A stretch of DNA of 64,000 bases from Herbaspirillum rubrisubalbicans (GCF_003719195.1 NZ_CP024996.1:3286001-3350000), one strand, 5' to 3'. Shown: positions 1-10,902, counted from the first letter of the stretch. Made by a program: numbers and translations. Notes: generated from the sequence alone by a model not told the origin.

Positions 1-1479
1 GCGCGTGCCGCTGTTGGTAATGCGCGGCACTTGCAGGCAGCGACGCAGTTCGTCCTTGCTCTCGCGGGTACCGACAAAACCCACCGGCAAGCCGATCACC
101 AGTTGCGGCCGCCAGCCGTGTTCACGGATCAAGCGCACCGCTTCGGTGATGGCAGTAGGCGCATCGCCGATGGCCAGCACCAAGTCGTTGCCAAACTTTT
201 GCCAGGCGCGGCGGATGCCGGCGGCCGAGCGCGTCACGCCCAGGTTCTGCGCCATCAGGTGCGATTCGGGGTCGTGTACGCCGCACCATGTCTCTACGCC
301 TAGTTGTTCCAGCACCGCGCGCTTGAGACCGGTCTGCACCATGGTCACATCCGTTACTACTCGCTTGGTGCGCAGCAGCGCCTTCATGCCAGCCTGTACA
401 GCGCCAGCGGAAAAATAGATTTCATCGGCCACGGCGAAGTCGCCACTGGTATGGACCAGACGCTGCAAGACGGTCAGTTGCTCGGGCGGGAAGCCGCTCC
501 AGTCGCGCCCGGCCTGGATGATCTCCATGCTCTCGGCTTCGATCGGATGCGGCACATAAGGTGCGGTACGTGCGGGTAGCGACGCGGCCTGCTCGCGCGC
601 CGACAAGTCGCGCACCGGCAGATGATGGGCGCGTTGCGGCTCGCCCACCTGCTGCTCGAAACCGACGATCTGCACCCGGTACTTGCACAGCGTGCAGTTC
701 ATGGCCGCGCGGCCTTCGGCCGCTTCGCACGCGCGTTCCAGCATGACGTCGGCCACATGCGCGTGCACCCCCAGATAGGAGGCCTTGAGCACTTCCACGC
801 CCGGTTCGCGCTGCGCCAGTTCGTCGGCGGCGGCATAGATGCGCTTGACCAGCACGCCATCGAACAGGAAGAACGGCAGCACCACCAGCCGCTGCCAGCC
901 TTCGCCGGCGGCCTGTGACAGCCCCTCGCGCACCAGCGGCGTAGCGGTACCGGAAAAGCATACCTTGACGCCGCCAAAGCCCATGCCCTCCTGCACCATG
1001 CGCGCCAGCTTGGCAATCTCGCCATTGGCGTCGGGATCGGTGGTGCCACGACCGACCAGTACCAGGCAACTGTCCTGGCGATGGATGATCTCCTCGGAGC
1101 CGGCCTCGGCCTCCACCACGCGCTGCTGCACCAGTTGCAGCAGCAGCGGGTGCAGATCCATCGGCGCGCCGAAGTGGAAATCGACCTGCGGATAATCACG
1201 CGCCAGGGCCAGCAGTTCGGCCGGCAGGTCGTTCTTGGCGTGGCGTGCCCCCAGCAGCACACCGGGCACCACGGCCACCTCACTGGCGCCATCTTCGATG
1301 CAGGCCACGGCCGCCTGGGCGATGGTGGGAGCGGCAAATTCCAGGTAGCCATGGCGCACGATGCGCTCGCCCGCACGCTCGCGCACCAGTTCCACCAGCG
1401 CCTCGAATTGGCGCAGGGAATCGGGGTCGCGGCTGCCGTGGCCGGCGATCACCACGGCTGACTTGCGCGCACTGCTCAT
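1..1479 (-). CDS. cbiX: CbiX-CobH/CbiC fusion: sirohydrochlorin cobaltochelatase plus precorrin-8X methylmutase, C-terminus outside window
   Basis: A bifunctional corrin-ring protein with 493 residues visible. Residues 1-255 are a two-lobed CbiX chelatase: GHGSRD at 13-18 and GARH ending at H80 supply the usual metal-site histidines, and [12 protein letters not shown] at 143-154 marks the second lobe. A short CTLCKYR segment follows at 262-268. From about residue 310 the protein becomes CobH/CbiC, with [11 protein letters not shown], an [12 protein letters not shown] block around the expected active-site histidine (H343) and GLPVGFVG at 463-470. The ATG at 1479 overlaps the cbiE stop as ATGA. 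The frame stays open to base 1, so the end lies outside the window. CbiX inserts cobalt early and CobH moves the C11 methyl group to C12. The fusion is seen in sequence; the functions come from family knowledge. Confidence 0.9.
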   Translation of the reverse strand, partial: MSSARKSAVVIAGHGSRDPDSLRQFEALVELVRERAGERIVRHGYLEFAAPTIAQAAVACIEDGASEVAVVPGVLLGARHAKNDLPAELLALARDYPQVDFHFGAPMDLHPLLLQLVQQRVVEAEAGSEEIIHRQDSCLVLVGRGTTDPDANGEIAKLARMVQEGMGFGGVKVCFSGTATPLVREGLSQAAGEGWQRLVVLPFFLFDGVLVKRIYAAADELAQREPGVEVLKASYLGVHAHVADVMLERACEAAEGRAAMNCTLCKYRVQIVGFEQQVGEPQRAHHLPVRDLSAREQAASLPARTAPYVPHPIEAESMEIIQAGRDWSGFPPEQLTVLQRLVHTSGDFAVADEIYFSAGAVQAGMKALLRTKRVVTDVTMVQTGLKRAVLEQLGVETWCGVHDPESHLMAQNLGVTRSAAGIRRAWQKFGNDLVLAIGDAPTAITEAVRLIREHGWRPQLVIGLPVGFVGTRESKDELRRCLQVPRITNSGTR

Positions 1480-2198
1480 GCCGGCACTCCACTGGCCGTC
1501 TGTGGCGGCGGTTCGATCTGGCTGGCCATGGGCGTCAAGGTGCGGATGAGCATGATGCTCATGTCGCTGAATTCGATGCCGGCGCAGTCGGCCAGCTTGC
1601 CGTGCCATTCGGCGTCGCCGCGGGTCAGGTTTTCCCAGACCTCGGTGGGGTGGTCGGGACTGACGCCCTGTTGCAGCAAATAGCTGGCGATATGGCGCGG
1701 CATGAAGGAACGTGCCGCATCCCACGGACAGGGGATGACGATGGCATTGCGACCATCGTTCAATACGTTCACCAAATGGCGCTTGAAGGGCTCCAGATCG
1801 CCGCGCCGGTGGAAGGTGATGAAGGTAGTTTCATCAAAGCACACACGCGCCTTGGAAGCCAGGATCTGGGCCGAAGAAATGCCCGGCAGGGTTTCCACGC
1901 GGTGGCCGCAGGCGCGCTCCACGCGCTCCAGGTACTGGAAGCCGCTGAAGTGGATATCGCCCATGAAGACCACCACGCAGCGCTTGCCGGCATGATGCAG
2001 GGCCGCCACTTCATCGAGCTTGGCGACCTGGTCACGGTAGCCCATCAACACCACTTGTGCGGTCGGCGGGATCAGTTCCTGGACCACGTCCACCACGGCA
2101 TTGAAACCGGCCACCACGTCGGCATTGCGGATGAGCTCGGCGCCGCGCATGGTGAGATAGGAATGGTCGCCGGGGCCGGCACCGATACAGATGATCAC
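1476..2198 (-). CDS. cbiE: CbiE: (cobalt-)precorrin-7 C5-methyltransferase
   Basis: A 240-residue SAM-dependent tetrapyrrole methylase. The N-terminal GAGPGD loop at residues 6-11 followed by LTMRGAEL is the hallmark of the TP-methylase fold. The length fits stand-alone CbiE, the methyltransferase half of CobL; no CbiT decarboxylase domain is attached. I chose the GTG at 2198 because an AAGGAAAG ribosome site lies just upstream and the protein then begins directly on the first beta strand. An upstream ATG at 2282 would overlap the preceding gene by more than 70 bases. The gene starts 11 bases after the chlID stop and overlaps the cbiX start, so it is translationally coupled on both sides. Confidence 0.88.
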   Translation of the reverse strand: MIICIGAGPGDHSYLTMRGAELIRNADVVAGFNAVVDVVQELIPPTAQVVLMGYRDQVAKLDEVAALHHAGKRCVVVFMGDIHFSGFQYLERVERACGHRVETLPGISSAQILASKARVCFDETTFITFHRRGDLEPFKRHLVNVLNDGRNAIVIPCPWDAARSFMPRHIASYLLQQGVSPDHPTEVWENLTRGDAEWHGKLADCAGIEFSDMSIMLIRTLTPMASQIEPPPQTASGVPA

Positions 2199-2209
2199 GT
2201 TCTTTCCTT

Positions 2210-4210
2210 TCAGCGCGCGCCCAGTTGCGCACGCACGGTCAACGCCAGGGCGTCGCCGGTCAATTGTTCCAGGGTCAGGCAAGGCGCACCCAGCGCCTCG
2301 GCCAGTTGGGCCGCACGGCCCAGGCGCAAGTAACCTGATTCGGTATCCAGCACCAGCGCCGGCACGCCTTGCGCGGCCAGCGCGTGGGCTGCGGCCAGCG
2401 TCTGCGCCCAGGCATCGCCACTGCTGCCGGGCAGGGCCACATTGGCCTTGCCGTCCGAGAGAATCACCAGCAGCGGCGGCGCTTCCTGGCGCGACTGTTG
2501 CAGCAGTTGCGCGGCCAATTGCAGCGCGTGCGGCAAGGGCGTGCGGCCACCGGTGGGCAGTTCGCGCAAGCCCTGCTCGGCCAGGTCGGCACTGCGGGTG
2601 GGCGCCAGCAGCAACTGCGCCTGCTCGCCACGAAAAGCGATCACGGCCAGTTGGTCACGCCGCTGGTAAGCATCGGTCAGCAGCGCCATTACCGCGCCCT
2701 TGACGGCTTCCATGCGCCGTTGCGCAGCCATGGAGCCGGACGCATCGACCACGAAGACGATCAGGTTGGCGCCACGACCGTTGCGCACCTGGCGATGCAG
2801 GTCTTCACGCTGCACGCTCAGGCGTTCGCCGGCCGCACCGGGGTCTTCTGCCAGTGCAGCACGCACGGCGGCGCTGCGCAGTGTAGCACCGACGGCCAGA
2901 CGCTCTGGATTGGGGTCGGGCACGGCGCGCAGGGCGCTGCCCCGGCTGGCGTCGGCGATGGTGCTGCGACGGCCACTGGGAAGATGGGCCGCGGTCGCGG
3001 GCGTGGCAACCACGCTGATCTTGCGCGCGCTACCGCTGGCGGCGACGGCAAAGGTCTGCTGGCCGCCCTCGCCTTCCTGGTCTGGTGGTGGCTCCGGTGG
3101 TTGATCCGGCGATTGATCCTGCTGTTGCGGTGGCTGCTGCTCATCGCCCTTCTGCTCATCGCCCTGCTGCGCTTGGGCAGGCGGCTGGGGCTGGCGTGCC
3201 TGGTCCACCAGTTCATCGAGCTGATCCTGGTCCATGCCGGTCTGCTCGAAGGGCTTGCGGCGACGGCGATGCGGCAATACCAACATGGCCGCCGCGCGCA
3301 CGTCATCGGGCGTGACGCGCTGGCGCGCGGCCAGGGCGGCGATGGCGCGGGCGGTCTTGTGCATGACGATGTCGGCGCGCAGGCTGGCCACCTCGAACTC
3401 GCAGCAGAGATGGCTGATCAGTTCCAGCATGGCATCGTCCAGCGCGACCTCAGGCAGCAGGCGCTGGGCTTGGGCGACCTCGGTGCGCAAGGCGTCCTGT
3501 TGCGCTTGCCAGCGGTCGGCAAAGGCGGCGGGATCGGCCTCGAAGGCGATGCGTCGGCGTACCACCTCGGCGCGCACGGTCTTGTCGGTGGGCGCAGTCA
3601 CTTCGACCATCAGGCCGAAGCGGTCCAGCAGTTGCGGGCGCAGGTCCCCCTCTTCCAGGTTCATGGTGCCGATCAGCGTGAAGCGGGCCGGATGGCTCAC
3701 CGACAGCCCTTCGCGCTGCACCGAATTGACACCCATGGCGGCCACATCCAACAGCACATCCACCAGGTGATCGGCCAGCAGGTTGACTTCATCGATGTAG
3801 AGAATGCCGCGATGGGCAGCGGCCAGCAGGCCCGGCTGGAACGCACGCTGGCCGCCTTGCAGGGCCTGTTGCAGATCGAGCGAACCCAACACGCGGTCTT
3901 CAGTGGCGCCCAAGGGCAAGGTCACGAAGGGTACGCTGGCCTGGTGCTGTACCGGTACAGTTTCCGCATTGCAGACTGAACAGGCCGCAGCTGGCTGGCC
4001 CGGCGCGCAATGGAAGGCGCAGCCTTGGTTGAGCGCAATCGATGGCAGTACCTGGGTCAGGCCACGGGCAGCAGTACTCTTGGCCGTGCCCTTGTCGCCG
4101 CGCACCAGCACGCCGCCGATGCCGGGATCGACCGCGCACAGCAGCAGCGCCTGCTTCAGCAGGGGCTGGCCGACGATGGCCGCAAAGGGATAGGCATTCA
4201 CGGCCGTCAT
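2210..4210 (-). CDS. ChlI-ChlD type fusion: AAA+ and VWA subunit of a metal chelatase partnering CobN
   Basis: A 666-residue protein joining a ChlI-like AAA+ domain to a ChlD-like von Willebrand domain. The Walker A motif GDKGTAKST is at 38-46 and Walker B (ILYIDE) ends at D140-E141. Residues about 355-410 are a Gln/Pro/Asp/Glu-rich linker typical of ChlD. The MIDAS motif DASGSM lies near 487-492. With no cobS or cobT in view, this protein is the likely ATPase partner of the adjacent CobN, as in many proteobacterial CobN/ChlID loci, rather than a magnesium chelatase; no chlorophyll genes are present. Its ATG overlaps the cobN stop as ATGA. The domain assignment is from sequence; the CobN partnership is inferred from operon position. 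Confidence 0.9.
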   Translation of the reverse strand: MTAVNAYPFAAIVGQPLLKQALLLCAVDPGIGGVLVRGDKGTAKSTAARGLTQVLPSIALNQGCAFHCAPGQPAAACSVCNAETVPVQHQASVPFVTLPLGATEDRVLGSLDLQQALQGGQRAFQPGLLAAAHRGILYIDEVNLLADHLVDVLLDVAAMGVNSVQREGLSVSHPARFTLIGTMNLEEGDLRPQLLDRFGLMVEVTAPTDKTVRAEVVRRRIAFEADPAAFADRWQAQQDALRTEVAQAQRLLPEVALDDAMLELISHLCCEFEVASLRADIVMHKTARAIAALAARQRVTPDDVRAAAMLVLPHRRRRKPFEQTGMDQDQLDELVDQARQPQPPAQAQQGDEQKGDEQQPPQQQDQSPDQPPEPPPDQEGEGGQQTFAVAASGSARKISVVATPATAAHLPSGRRSTIADASRGSALRAVPDPNPERLAVGATLRSAAVRAALAEDPGAAGERLSVQREDLHRQVRNGRGANLIVFVVDASGSMAAQRRMEAVKGAVMALLTDAYQRRDQLAVIAFRGEQAQLLLAPTRSADLAEQGLRELPTGGRTPLPHALQLAAQLLQQSRQEAPPLLVILSDGKANVALPGSSGDAWAQTLAAAHALAAQGVPALVLDTESGYLRLGRAAQLAEALGAPCLTLEQLTGDALALTVRAQLGAR

Positions 4211-7200
4211 TGCATGTCCTTGGTATGTTCACTGCCGCGCACGGTCTCGCCGCGAGCTTCCAGCAGGGCTTCACTGTGCAGGTAAAGTGTGCGTAACTGT
4301 TGGATGGTCTGTGCCGGTGGTGTTTGCCACATGCCGCGACTGGCGGCTTCCAGCAGGCGTTCGGCGATGGCGTTCTGGGCCCAGGGATTGGCTTGTTCCA
4401 GGAAGGCGCGCATCTCCGGGTCGAAACCGTAGGTCTCGGCCAGTTGCTGGTACATCCAGTCCTCCAGCACCTGCGCCGTGGCGTCGTAACCGAACAGGTA
4501 ATCGACGGTGGCCGTCAGTTCCAGGCCGCCCTTGTAGCCGTGGCGGCGGATGCTGGCCAGCCACTTGGGATTGACCACGCGGGCGCGGAAGACGCGCAGA
4601 GTTTCTTCCTTGAGGTCGCGCACGGCGGCGCGCTGCGGGTCGTGGCTGTCGCCGAAATAATGGCGCGGCTGCTGGCCGGACAAGGCGCGGATGGTGGCGA
4701 TCATGCCGCCGTGGTATTGCAGGTAGTCGTCGCTGTCGAAGATGTCGTGCTCGCGGTTGTCTTGATTGTGCAAGGCGACCTGGACGCCCGAGAGGCGCTG
4801 GCGGAACGCCTCGCGCTGGTCCGCGCCCTGCACCTTGCGGCCATAGGCATAGCCGCCCCAGTTGATGTAGGCCTCGGCGAAGTCGGCCTGGTCCTGCCAG
4901 TTCTTTTCCTGGATCAGGGGCAGGATGCCGGCGCCATAGCTGCCGGGCTTGGCGCCGAAGACGCGATAGGCGGCCTGGGCGGCTGCCTCGGCCTGGCCCA
5001 TGCCGCTCGTCACCGCCGCTTGCAGGTCGCGCAGGTAATGCTTGCGCACGAAGTTCATGTGCTCCGGTTCATCGGCGGCGATGGCCAATTGCACGGCATC
5101 GTCGATCAGTTCGATCAACTGCGGGAAGGCATCGCGGAAGAAGCCGCTGGTGCGAGTGGTGACGTCGATGCGCGGACGCTGCAACTGCGCCAGCGGCACC
5201 AGTTCGACCCCGGCCACCTGGCGGTTACCCTCGCGCCAGATCGGGCGCGCACCCATCAGCGCCAGGATCTGCGCCACATCGTCGCCATGGGTACGCATGG
5301 CGCTGGTACCCCAGATGCTGATGGCCACGCTCTCGGGATAGTCGCCGCTCTCGCGGTGATGCCGTTGCAGCACTTCCAGCGCCAGTTGCTGGCCCACGCG
5401 CCAGGCCGATTGCGAAGGCACGCTGCGCGGATCGACCGAATAGAAATTGCGACCGGTAGGCAGGATATGGGCCATGCCACGCGTGGGCGAACCGCTGGGG
5501 CCGGCCGGGATGTAGCCGCCGCGCAGGCCATGCAGGAGATTGCTGATTTCTTCCTCGGTGCGCAGCAAGCGCGGCACCAGTTGTTCGCAGGTGAAAACCA
5601 GCACGCGACGCAAGGCGCGAGTGTCGCTAGCCTTGGTCTGGATCTGCGCAGCGGTGCGCTTGACGGGTGCAGCAGCGGGTGCAGCAGCGGGCGCGGCGGC
5701 GGGACGCGACAGGCTGCGCATGGCCCCCAGCACACTGCCCGGCCCCTTGGCCAGGGCCGGTTGCAGGCGTGGCTGCTGCTCTGCCGGGGTGTTTTGCAAT
5801 GAGCCCAGCACGCTCTGAAGCACGTCGTCGATGGCGGTCACGGCAAAGCCATGCTGTTGCAGTGCCTGCATCAGGGCCAGGCACAGTGCATCGATGGCTT
5901 CCAGCGCATCGGCGCGGGTGACGATGGCACGACCGGCAACACGAGCCAGGGTATCGTCGATATTGAGGCGACGGCCCTTGTGTTCCAGCAGCATGTCCAG
6001 CGACAGGCCGAAGAGCTTGGCCAGTTCTTCCTGCAAGCCCGGCAGGTCCTGGTTGGGCAGGCGAGTCAAGGCCACCAGCATGTCGGGCATCTGCTGCGAA
6101 TCGGGCGTGCGGCCCAGGATGTGCAGGCCGTCGCGGATCTGGGCCGCGCCCAGTTCACACAGATAGCCGTCCAGATCCTCGATCAGGTGAGCCACGCCGG
6201 CACCGTCCAGTTCGGTCAGGGCGTGCGGCAGCTGGTCTGCGTCATGCGCATGGTCGTGATGCGCATGATCATGCGCGCCGTGGTCATGATGGTGGTGATG
6301 ACCATGATGGTGATGCCCGTGGTCATGATCATGGTCATGATCGTGATGCAGCAGCTTGAACTGCAGATCAGTATCCAAATTGGTCTGTCGCACCAGTTCC
6401 CAGATCTGCTGTTGCAGCAGCGGCAGCTTGGACGGGTCCAGCACCTCGACCTGGTAGTACTCATCCACCAGTTGCGTCAACTGCGCCAATGCACCGTAGC
6501 TGTCGGCGGTGGTCATCGGCGGCGTCAGGTGGTCTACCACCACGGCATGGGCGCGACGCTTGGCCTGCGAGCCCTCGCCGGGGTCGTTGATGATGAAGGG
6601 ATAGAACAGCGGGACGTCGCCCAGCAGGGCATCCGGGAAGCATTCTTCAGATAATCCCACGCCCTTGCCGGGCAGCCATTCCAGAGTGCCGTGTTTGCCG
6701 ACATGGACGATGGCATCCGCGCCCCATTCTTCATCCAGCCAGCGATACAGGGCGTAGTAGTGATGGGTCGGCGGCAGGTCGGGCTGGTGGTAGATGGCGT
6801 CCGGGTCCATGCCATAGCCGCGCGGCGGTTGCAGCACCACGAAGGCATTGCCCAGGTCGAGACCGGCGATGACCAGATGCTGATCATGTACGTAGGCTTG
6901 CCCTGGGGCGGCGCCCCACTGCCGTTGCATCCGCGCCTGCAAGGCGGGCGGCAAGGCAGCGAACCATTGCGCATAGCGCTGTGCCGGGATGCGCGCGGCG
7001 GCGCGGCGCAACTGGTCTTCGGTGAGCAGGATATCGTCGTAGGAGCAGCGGTCCACCAGTTCGTGGATCAGTGCCGTGCCGCTGGCGGGCAGTTCGTCAA
7101 TGGCATAACCCTCTGCGGCCAGGGCGCGCAGCACGGCCATCAGGGACTCGGGCGCATCCAGGCCTACGGCATTGCCGATCTGCGCGGCCTTGCTGTTGGA

Positions 7201-8358
7201 ATTGGTGAAGATGAAGGCGATACGTTTTTGCGCATTGGGCGTGCGGCGCAAACGCACCAGTCGCTGCGTCAGACCGGCGATGCGGCGCACGCGGTCGGCC
7301 AGAGGCTGGTAATGCACGGCGCCGGTTGGCGTACTCTGCTTGAAGGACAGCGGCACGCCAATGATGCGTCCATCGAACTCGGGCAGGACCACGTTCATGG
7401 CGGCGTCCAGCGGATTCATGCCGCGCGTGGAATGTTGCCACTGTGCCTGGCTCATGCCGCTGGTGATGGCTTGCAGCACCGGGATGTCCAGTTGTTCCAG
7501 CACCGAGACCGACCAGCCAGCGGGGGTGACGCCGCCTGCGGTGATCTCGCCCATGGCAAAGGAGGTGGTATTGAGGATGAGATCGACCTGCCCGGTGGCG
7601 AAATACGCCAGCGCCGGCGGCAAGGCCTGGGCACCGGCAGCCGAGACGCGCAACGAGGAAGTAAACACCGGCAGTACGTCCATGCCACGCGCTTCCAGCG
7701 CCGCCACCAGCGCATCAATGAAGCCGGTATTGCCCGACAGCCAGTGCGCCCGATAGAAGATGATGCCCACCGCCGGCTTGCCGCTGGGTGCCTGTGCGCG
7801 CAGGGCGAGCCAGTCGGCGACGCCGGCGCCCTGCTCCAGGTCGGGATGGTAGAGGCCGTGTTCCGGCAAGGCTTGCGCCGGTTCATAGCCATAACCACTC
7901 AAGAGCAGGCGGTCCGACAGGCAGCGCAGCAACTGCGCCAGATTGACGCTGCCACCGCCGTTGAAATAGGCCAGCGCCTGTTGCTGCACGTCGGCCGGGG
8001 CGGTGGAAGCGGCCGCCAGTTCGGCATCGGGCTCGCCGGTGCCGGACAGCACAATCAGTTGCCGTCCTTGGGCGCGCGCCAGGCGCAGCAGTTCGGGGAA
8101 ACCGGATACTGCGCCCAGGCGCCCCAGGATGCGCAGCACGATCACCTGTGCACCGGCCAGTTCGGTGCGCAGCAGGGCCGCCAGCGTGTGCAGCGGCTGG
8201 CCGTCTTCATCAGTGTGGGCTTGCAGTCCTTGCAGGTCGTAGCCGGCCACGGGCGGGAAATCGACCGGCAACTGGCCGCGTGCTGCCGCCAGCATGGCCA
8301 GGTCGGTGGGCGCGTGCGTGAGCAGCACAATACGAGCCAGGGCCAGGGCGTCAGACAT
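4207..8358 (-). CDS. cobN: CobN, large subunit of the ATP-dependent cobaltochelatase
   Basis: A 1383-residue CobN/magnesium-chelatase H-type protein, slightly longer than usual for the family. The conserved core [15 protein letters not shown] lies near residues 553-567, and the C-terminal block containing [17 protein letters not shown] is intact. It inserts Co(II) into the corrin ring with an ATPase partner, here probably the next gene. Two unusual low-complexity parts are visible: a histidine-aspartate tract at about 669-706 with 22 histidines in about 36 residues, and an Ala-Pro repeat near 885-900. I chose the ATG at 8358 because GGAGG sits 6-7 bases upstream; it overlaps the ferredoxin gene by 8 bases. 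An ATG at 8385 would add nine residues and overlap more. Confidence 0.95.
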   Translation of the reverse strand: MSDALALARIVLLTHAPTDLAMLAAARGQLPVDFPPVAGYDLQGLQAHTDEDGQPLHTLAALLRTELAGAQVIVLRILGRLGAVSGFPELLRLARAQGRQLIVLSGTGEPDAELAAASTAPADVQQQALAYFNGGGSVNLAQLLRCLSDRLLLSGYGYEPAQALPEHGLYHPDLEQGAGVADWLALRAQAPSGKPAVGIIFYRAHWLSGNTGFIDALVAALEARGMDVLPVFTSSLRVSAAGAQALPPALAYFATGQVDLILNTTSFAMGEITAGGVTPAGWSVSVLEQLDIPVLQAITSGMSQAQWQHSTRGMNPLDAAMNVVLPEFDGRIIGVPLSFKQSTPTGAVHYQPLADRVRRIAGLTQRLVRLRRTPNAQKRIAFIFTNSNSKAAQIGNAVGLDAPESLMAVLRALAAEGYAIDELPASGTALIHELVDRCSYDDILLTEDQLRRAAARIPAQRYAQWFAALPPALQARMQRQWGAAPGQAYVHDQHLVIAGLDLGNAFVVLQPPRGYGMDPDAIYHQPDLPPTHHYYALYRWLDEEWGADAIVHVGKHGTLEWLPGKGVGLSEECFPDALLGDVPLFYPFIINDPGEGSQAKRRAHAVVVDHLTPPMTTADSYGALAQLTQLVDEYYQVEVLDPSKLPLLQQQIWELVRQTNLDTDLQFKLLHHDHDHDHDHGHHHHGHHHHHDHGAHDHAHHDHAHDADQLPHALTELDGAGVAHLIEDLDGYLCELGAAQIRDGLHILGRTPDSQQMPDMLVALTRLPNQDLPGLQEELAKLFGLSLDMLLEHKGRRLNIDDTLARVAGRAIVTRADALEAIDALCLALMQALQQHGFAVTAIDDVLQSVLGSLQNTPAEQQPRLQPALAKGPGSVLGAMRSLSRPAAAPAAAPAAAPVKRTAAQIQTKASDTRALRRVLVFTCEQLVPRLLRTEEEISNLLHGLRGGYIPAGPSGSPTRGMAHILPTGRNFYSVDPRSVPSQSAWRVGQQLALEVLQRHHRESGDYPESVAISIWGTSAMRTHGDDVAQILALMGARPIWREGNRQVAGVELVPLAQLQRPRIDVTTRTSGFFRDAFPQLIELIDDAVQLAIAADEPEHMNFVRKHYLRDLQAAVTSGMGQAEAAAQAAYRVFGAKPGSYGAGILPLIQEKNWQDQADFAEAYINWGGYAYGRKVQGADQREAFRQRLSGVQVALHNQDNREHDIFDSDDYLQYHGGMIATIRALSGQQPRHYFGDSHDPQRAAVRDLKEETLRVFRARVVNPKWLASIRRHGYKGGLELTATVDYLFGYDATAQVLEDWMYQQLAETYGFDPEMRAFLEQANPWAQNAIAERLLEAASRGMWQTPPAQTIQQLRTLYLHSEALLEARGETVRGSEHTKDMQ

Positions 8359-8692
8359 CGCTGGCCTCCGTCTCAGGGTGGACATCGCCGCTACCGAGGC
8401 GGTGGAAGATCAGGTCCGTGACTTCGCGCCCGCCTTCCAGATGCTCCACCACCACGCGTTCGATGGCGCTGGCATCTTCGCAGCGATACCACACGCCCTC
8501 GGGATAGACCACCACCACCGGAGCCTGCGCCTTGCAGGCCACCATGCAATGAGTGCGGGTACGCTTGACGCGCAGCTCAGGACGGGCATCGATCTGTTCG
8601 CCCAGCACGCCGAACATGGCTTCGGCCAGCACCCCATTGTCGGTGCAGCGCGGGCCCACGCACATCAGTACGTGGCGGTGATGAGTTCTCAT
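8351..8692 (-). CDS. (2Fe-2S) thioredoxin-like ferredoxin of the cobalamin operon
   Basis: A 113-residue protein with cysteines at CVGPRC near the N-terminus (C11, C16) and HCMVAC near residues 48-53. This C-x4-C ... C-x3-C arrangement is that of thioredoxin-fold [2Fe-2S] ferredoxins such as the Shethna type. Ferredoxins of this kind commonly sit next to cobN or cobW in proteobacterial cobalamin operons. The electron acceptor is unknown; a role in reducing cobalt or a corrinoid intermediate is inference. It lies 37 bases after cbtA and overlaps cobN. Confidence 0.85.
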   Translation of the reverse strand: MRTHHRHVLMCVGPRCTDNGVLAEAMFGVLGEQIDARPELRVKRTRTHCMVACKAQAPVVVVYPEGVWYRCEDASAIERVVVEHLEGGREVTDLIFHRLGSGDVHPETEASDV

Positions 8693-8729
8693 GACTTCTC
8701 TTTCAAAGGCGCCGCGACGCCGAAGTTGC

Positions 8730-9464
8730 TCAGCCGAACCGGCGATAGAAGAAACCGGTCAGGCCGCCCAGGGCCAGCCAGAATACGGCATTGGCCAGGG
8801 CGGTGGCGTGGATGAAGGCTTGTGCCAGTTCTTCCGGTGCCACGCTGCCATGGACCTCGGGCTGGGGCGCGCCGACCAGGTGCGGCACCACCAGCAGCAG
8901 CACGCCCACCAGCTTGTAGGGCCAGCCGCGCGTAAAGACGCACAGGCCCAGGCTGGCAGCCGTCATGGCGGCCGTCATCACCCACCACAACTGGCGTGCG
9001 TGCAGCGGGGCGGCCAGGGTACCGGGTACTTCCGGGGGCAGGCCCAGCGAAGGGGCGACGAAGAACACGCCGTAACCGGCCAGGCCCCACAGCAGGCCGC
9101 TACGCCAGCTGATGGTGCGACCGCTCAGGGCAAAGGCGGCGACCAGCATCAGCGCAAAGCCCACCGCCATGCTGACGTTGGCCAGCACGGTGTAGCCGGT
9201 GCGCTCGGCACCATCGGCGGGCTCCCAGGCGTCGGCGTCGTGGGCATGTTCATGGGCGTGGGCACTGGTGGCGGTGGCCTGATCATGATCATGGTCGTGC
9301 TCCTGTGCCTGGGCGGCAGCAGCCTCGCCAGCCTTTTCATATTCCTCGGCCTTGAAGATGATCTTTTCGACCTGGAATTGCTGCACCCCCGAGAGCAGCA
9401 CGCCCGACAAGGCGCCTGCGATGACCACGGCCGAGGCCATGCGTCTGAATACGGTCCAGTTCAT
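8730..9464 (-). CDS. cbtA: CbtA, cobalt transporter subunit
   Basis: A 244-residue inner-membrane protein with about five or six hydrophobic segments. The first is residues about 10-27, and the last ends in an FWLALGGLTGFFYRR tail. A periplasm- or cytosol-facing loop after the first helix is rich in His and Asp (HDHDHD, then HAHEHAHD), as expected for a metal-binding CbtA loop. CbtA with CbtB forms a B12-regulated cobalt uptake system predicted in proteobacteria. The ATG at 9464 is preceded by GAGGAG; a longer frame begins at 9521 but would overlap cbtB. It follows cbtB by 10 bases. Confidence 0.92.
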   Translation of the reverse strand: MNWTVFRRMASAVVIAGALSGVLLSGVQQFQVEKIIFKAEEYEKAGEAAAAQAQEHDHDHDQATATSAHAHEHAHDADAWEPADGAERTGYTVLANVSMAVGFALMLVAAFALSGRTISWRSGLLWGLAGYGVFFVAPSLGLPPEVPGTLAAPLHARQLWWVMTAAMTAASLGLCVFTRGWPYKLVGVLLLVVPHLVGAPQPEVHGSVAPEELAQAFIHATALANAVFWLALGGLTGFFYRRFG

Positions 9465-9474
9465 CAGGCGCTCC

Positions 9475-9681
9475 TCAGTGGCAGGGGAAGCCGGCCGAGT
9501 GACGACCATCGTGGGCGGCATTATGCAGCTCGACCTTGGAGGCGAAGCCGGCGCCGTAGATCAGTGCCACGCCCAGCGCGAAGGCCAGCAGCGCGGGCGC
9601 GATGCGGTCGCGCCAGACCTGGCTGGCCGATGCGGTGGAGTCGATGCTGGGGCTGGTCTGGAGACCGGAAGTATGGGACAT
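9475..9681 (-). CDS. cbtB: CbtB, small cobalt transporter subunit
   Basis: A 68-residue protein with one transmembrane segment (about residues 25-45) and a short C-terminal His-containing tail (HNAAHDGRHSAGFPCH), the signature of CbtB. It works with CbtA in cobalt import. The ATG at 9681 has AAGGAAA 4-8 bases upstream. It is the first gene of the operon, and its leader carries a cobalamin riboswitch, which fits known CbtAB regulation. Confidence 0.93.
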   Translation of the reverse strand: MSHTSGLQTSPSIDSTASASQVWRDRIAPALLAFALGVALIYGAGFASKVELHNAAHDGRHSAGFPCH

Positions 9682-9834
9682 GCGTTTTCCTTGGGCGGTT
9701 GATGGGAACGAAGTACGCCACACGGCAGCGCCCATGCATCATCCCGCCGCCCATCGCAGCGGGCAGCACCGAGTCACAGTGACGGGAAATGATGGAAGCT
9801 TTCCGCATGATCGCCCTCCGCGATGCATTCAAGA

Positions 9835-10015
9835 GTTGCCACTGGCCGGTCTCCGGGCTGGCGAGCTGAAGCCTGGGCTTCGGGACAGGCACCTTCCCAT
9901 GCACTTGGCACAGTGGCGTCTTGCCTGTCTTGGCTCGCTTACCGTTGCGGGGGCAGCGCCGGCTTGGGGCGACGCTGTTTGCGCCGACCGCACCGGCTTC
10001 CCGTTTCAATCCCGA
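9835..10015 (-). promoter_or_regulatory. Cobalamin (adenosylcobalamin) riboswitch
   Basis: Read on the minus strand, the leader shows the canonical conserved blocks in order. They are GGGAAGCCGGTG near 10002-9991, GCTGCCCCCGCAACGGTAA near 9960-9940, GCCACTGTG near 9916, ATGGGAAGGTG near 9900-9890, and the B12 box AGCCCGGAGACCGGCC at 9859-9844. The cbtB start lies about 160 bases downstream, leaving room for an expression platform. By analogy it lowers expression of the whole cbtBA-cobN operon when B12 is abundant. The exact ends of P1 are approximate. Confidence 0.93.
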
Positions 10016-10132
10016 ACGCGGCTGCGCGCGGGATACCAGAAGCAATGCTAAGGGGCGAAGTATAAAGGCGGGGGAGCGGTTGGGCAACGGCAATGTCGGT
10101 TGTGCTTGCCAGACCGCCCTACCGGCAAGACA

Positions 10133-10666
10133 TCAGGGGGTGCCGGCTGATCCTGATGGCAGCACCATCTGCTTGTAAAAGAGCCGTAGTTCGGCTCCCA
10201 TGCGCGCGGGAATACGCGCCACGAAGACCGAGCGCTGGCGCGGGCCATGGGTTTCCATCAGGCACAGGTAGCGCTGGCCGTGATAGCCCAGCGTGGCGAA
10301 GGCAGCCTGACGCGGGCGTTGCAGGCGTGGCGTGGCTTCCGGACTGAGCAGGATGGCATGGTCGAGGTAGCCGCGGTGGGAATTGACGAACAGATAATCG
10401 CCACCGGCCGGGTTGCCGCTGGCAAAGCCGATGCGCAGCACGCGGTTGTCGCCATCGGGCAGGAACAGGTCGTAGGGCGACAACGGTCCGCGCTCCATCA
10501 CCTGCACCCGCCCGGCCACCGGGTCGATGCTCACCGGGAGGCGACCAAGCTGGTCGGCCTGGTCCACCGTGAGGCAGACCTCCAGTACCGCATCGGGCAT
10601 GGAGGGTGAGTCAGGGCTTGCCACCAGGCAGACAAACAGCAAGACCAATGGCACATAACGCGTCAT
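10133..10666 (-). CDS. Unrecognised secreted protein
   Basis: A 177-residue protein that I do not recognise. Residues 1-22 (MTRYVPLVLLFVCLVASPDS) look like a signal peptide. The remainder reads like a small beta-rich domain, with a DLFLPDGDNRVLRIGF stretch and a closing basic segment. The ATG at 10666 is supported by GGAG seven bases upstream; the open frame extends to 10759, but that would bury the signal peptide. It is a single gene between the riboswitch region and another unknown, and carries a 23-bp element 134 bases upstream that also precedes the next gene. Confidence 0.6.
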   Translation of the reverse strand: MTRYVPLVLLFVCLVASPDSPSMPDAVLEVCLTVDQADQLGRLPVSIDPVAGRVQVMERGPLSPYDLFLPDGDNRVLRIGFASGNPAGGDYLFVNSHRGYLDHAILLSPEATPRLQRPRQAAFATLGYHGQRYLCLMETHGPRQRSVFVARIPARMGAELRLFYKQMVLPSGSAGTP

Positions 10667-10799
10667 CAATAGCCTCCAGCAACAAACAGTGGCAAGCCAG
10701 CGGGTCACACGCAGCTCCTCGAACAAACGACAGGAAGGGGCGTCTCTGTGAGGTTCCAAGCCCCCTGCTTGCTATCATCGTTGCAGAAGAGAAAGTCGT

Positions 10800-10822
10800 T
10801 TCATATCAGAAAACTCTGAATG
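10800..10822 (-). repeat. Copy 1 of a 23-bp upstream element
   Basis: This copy matches 11773-11795 at 22 of 23 positions. On the minus strand it contains TCAGAGTTTTCTGA, a 5-bp inverted repeat with a 4-bp spacer, followed by TATGAA. It lies 134 bases before the start of the secreted-protein gene at 10666 and in the same orientation as copy 2 relative to its gene. Confidence 0.7.
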
Positions 10823-10902
10823 AATAGTCGAAGAATGTCACTGGGGCCGTCGAATTGCCTGCTTTGGGAGTTGCCTGGGCCGCTGTGGGGCGAGGCAAGG
10901 CG

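Noticed and set aside
5667..5705. Ala-Pro repeat inside cobN as a repeat element
   Set aside because: It is an in-frame low-complexity protein linker, not a mobile or intergenic repeat.
4300..8421. Long open frames on the plus strand opposite cobN (500 and 576 codons)
   Set aside because: They are antisense to a clearly conserved protein and arise from high GC codon bias; their translations show no recognised family.
10800..10822. Reading the 23-bp element as a known sigma-28 or Hrp-type promoter box
   Set aside because: The spacing and conserved bases do not match those consensus boxes.
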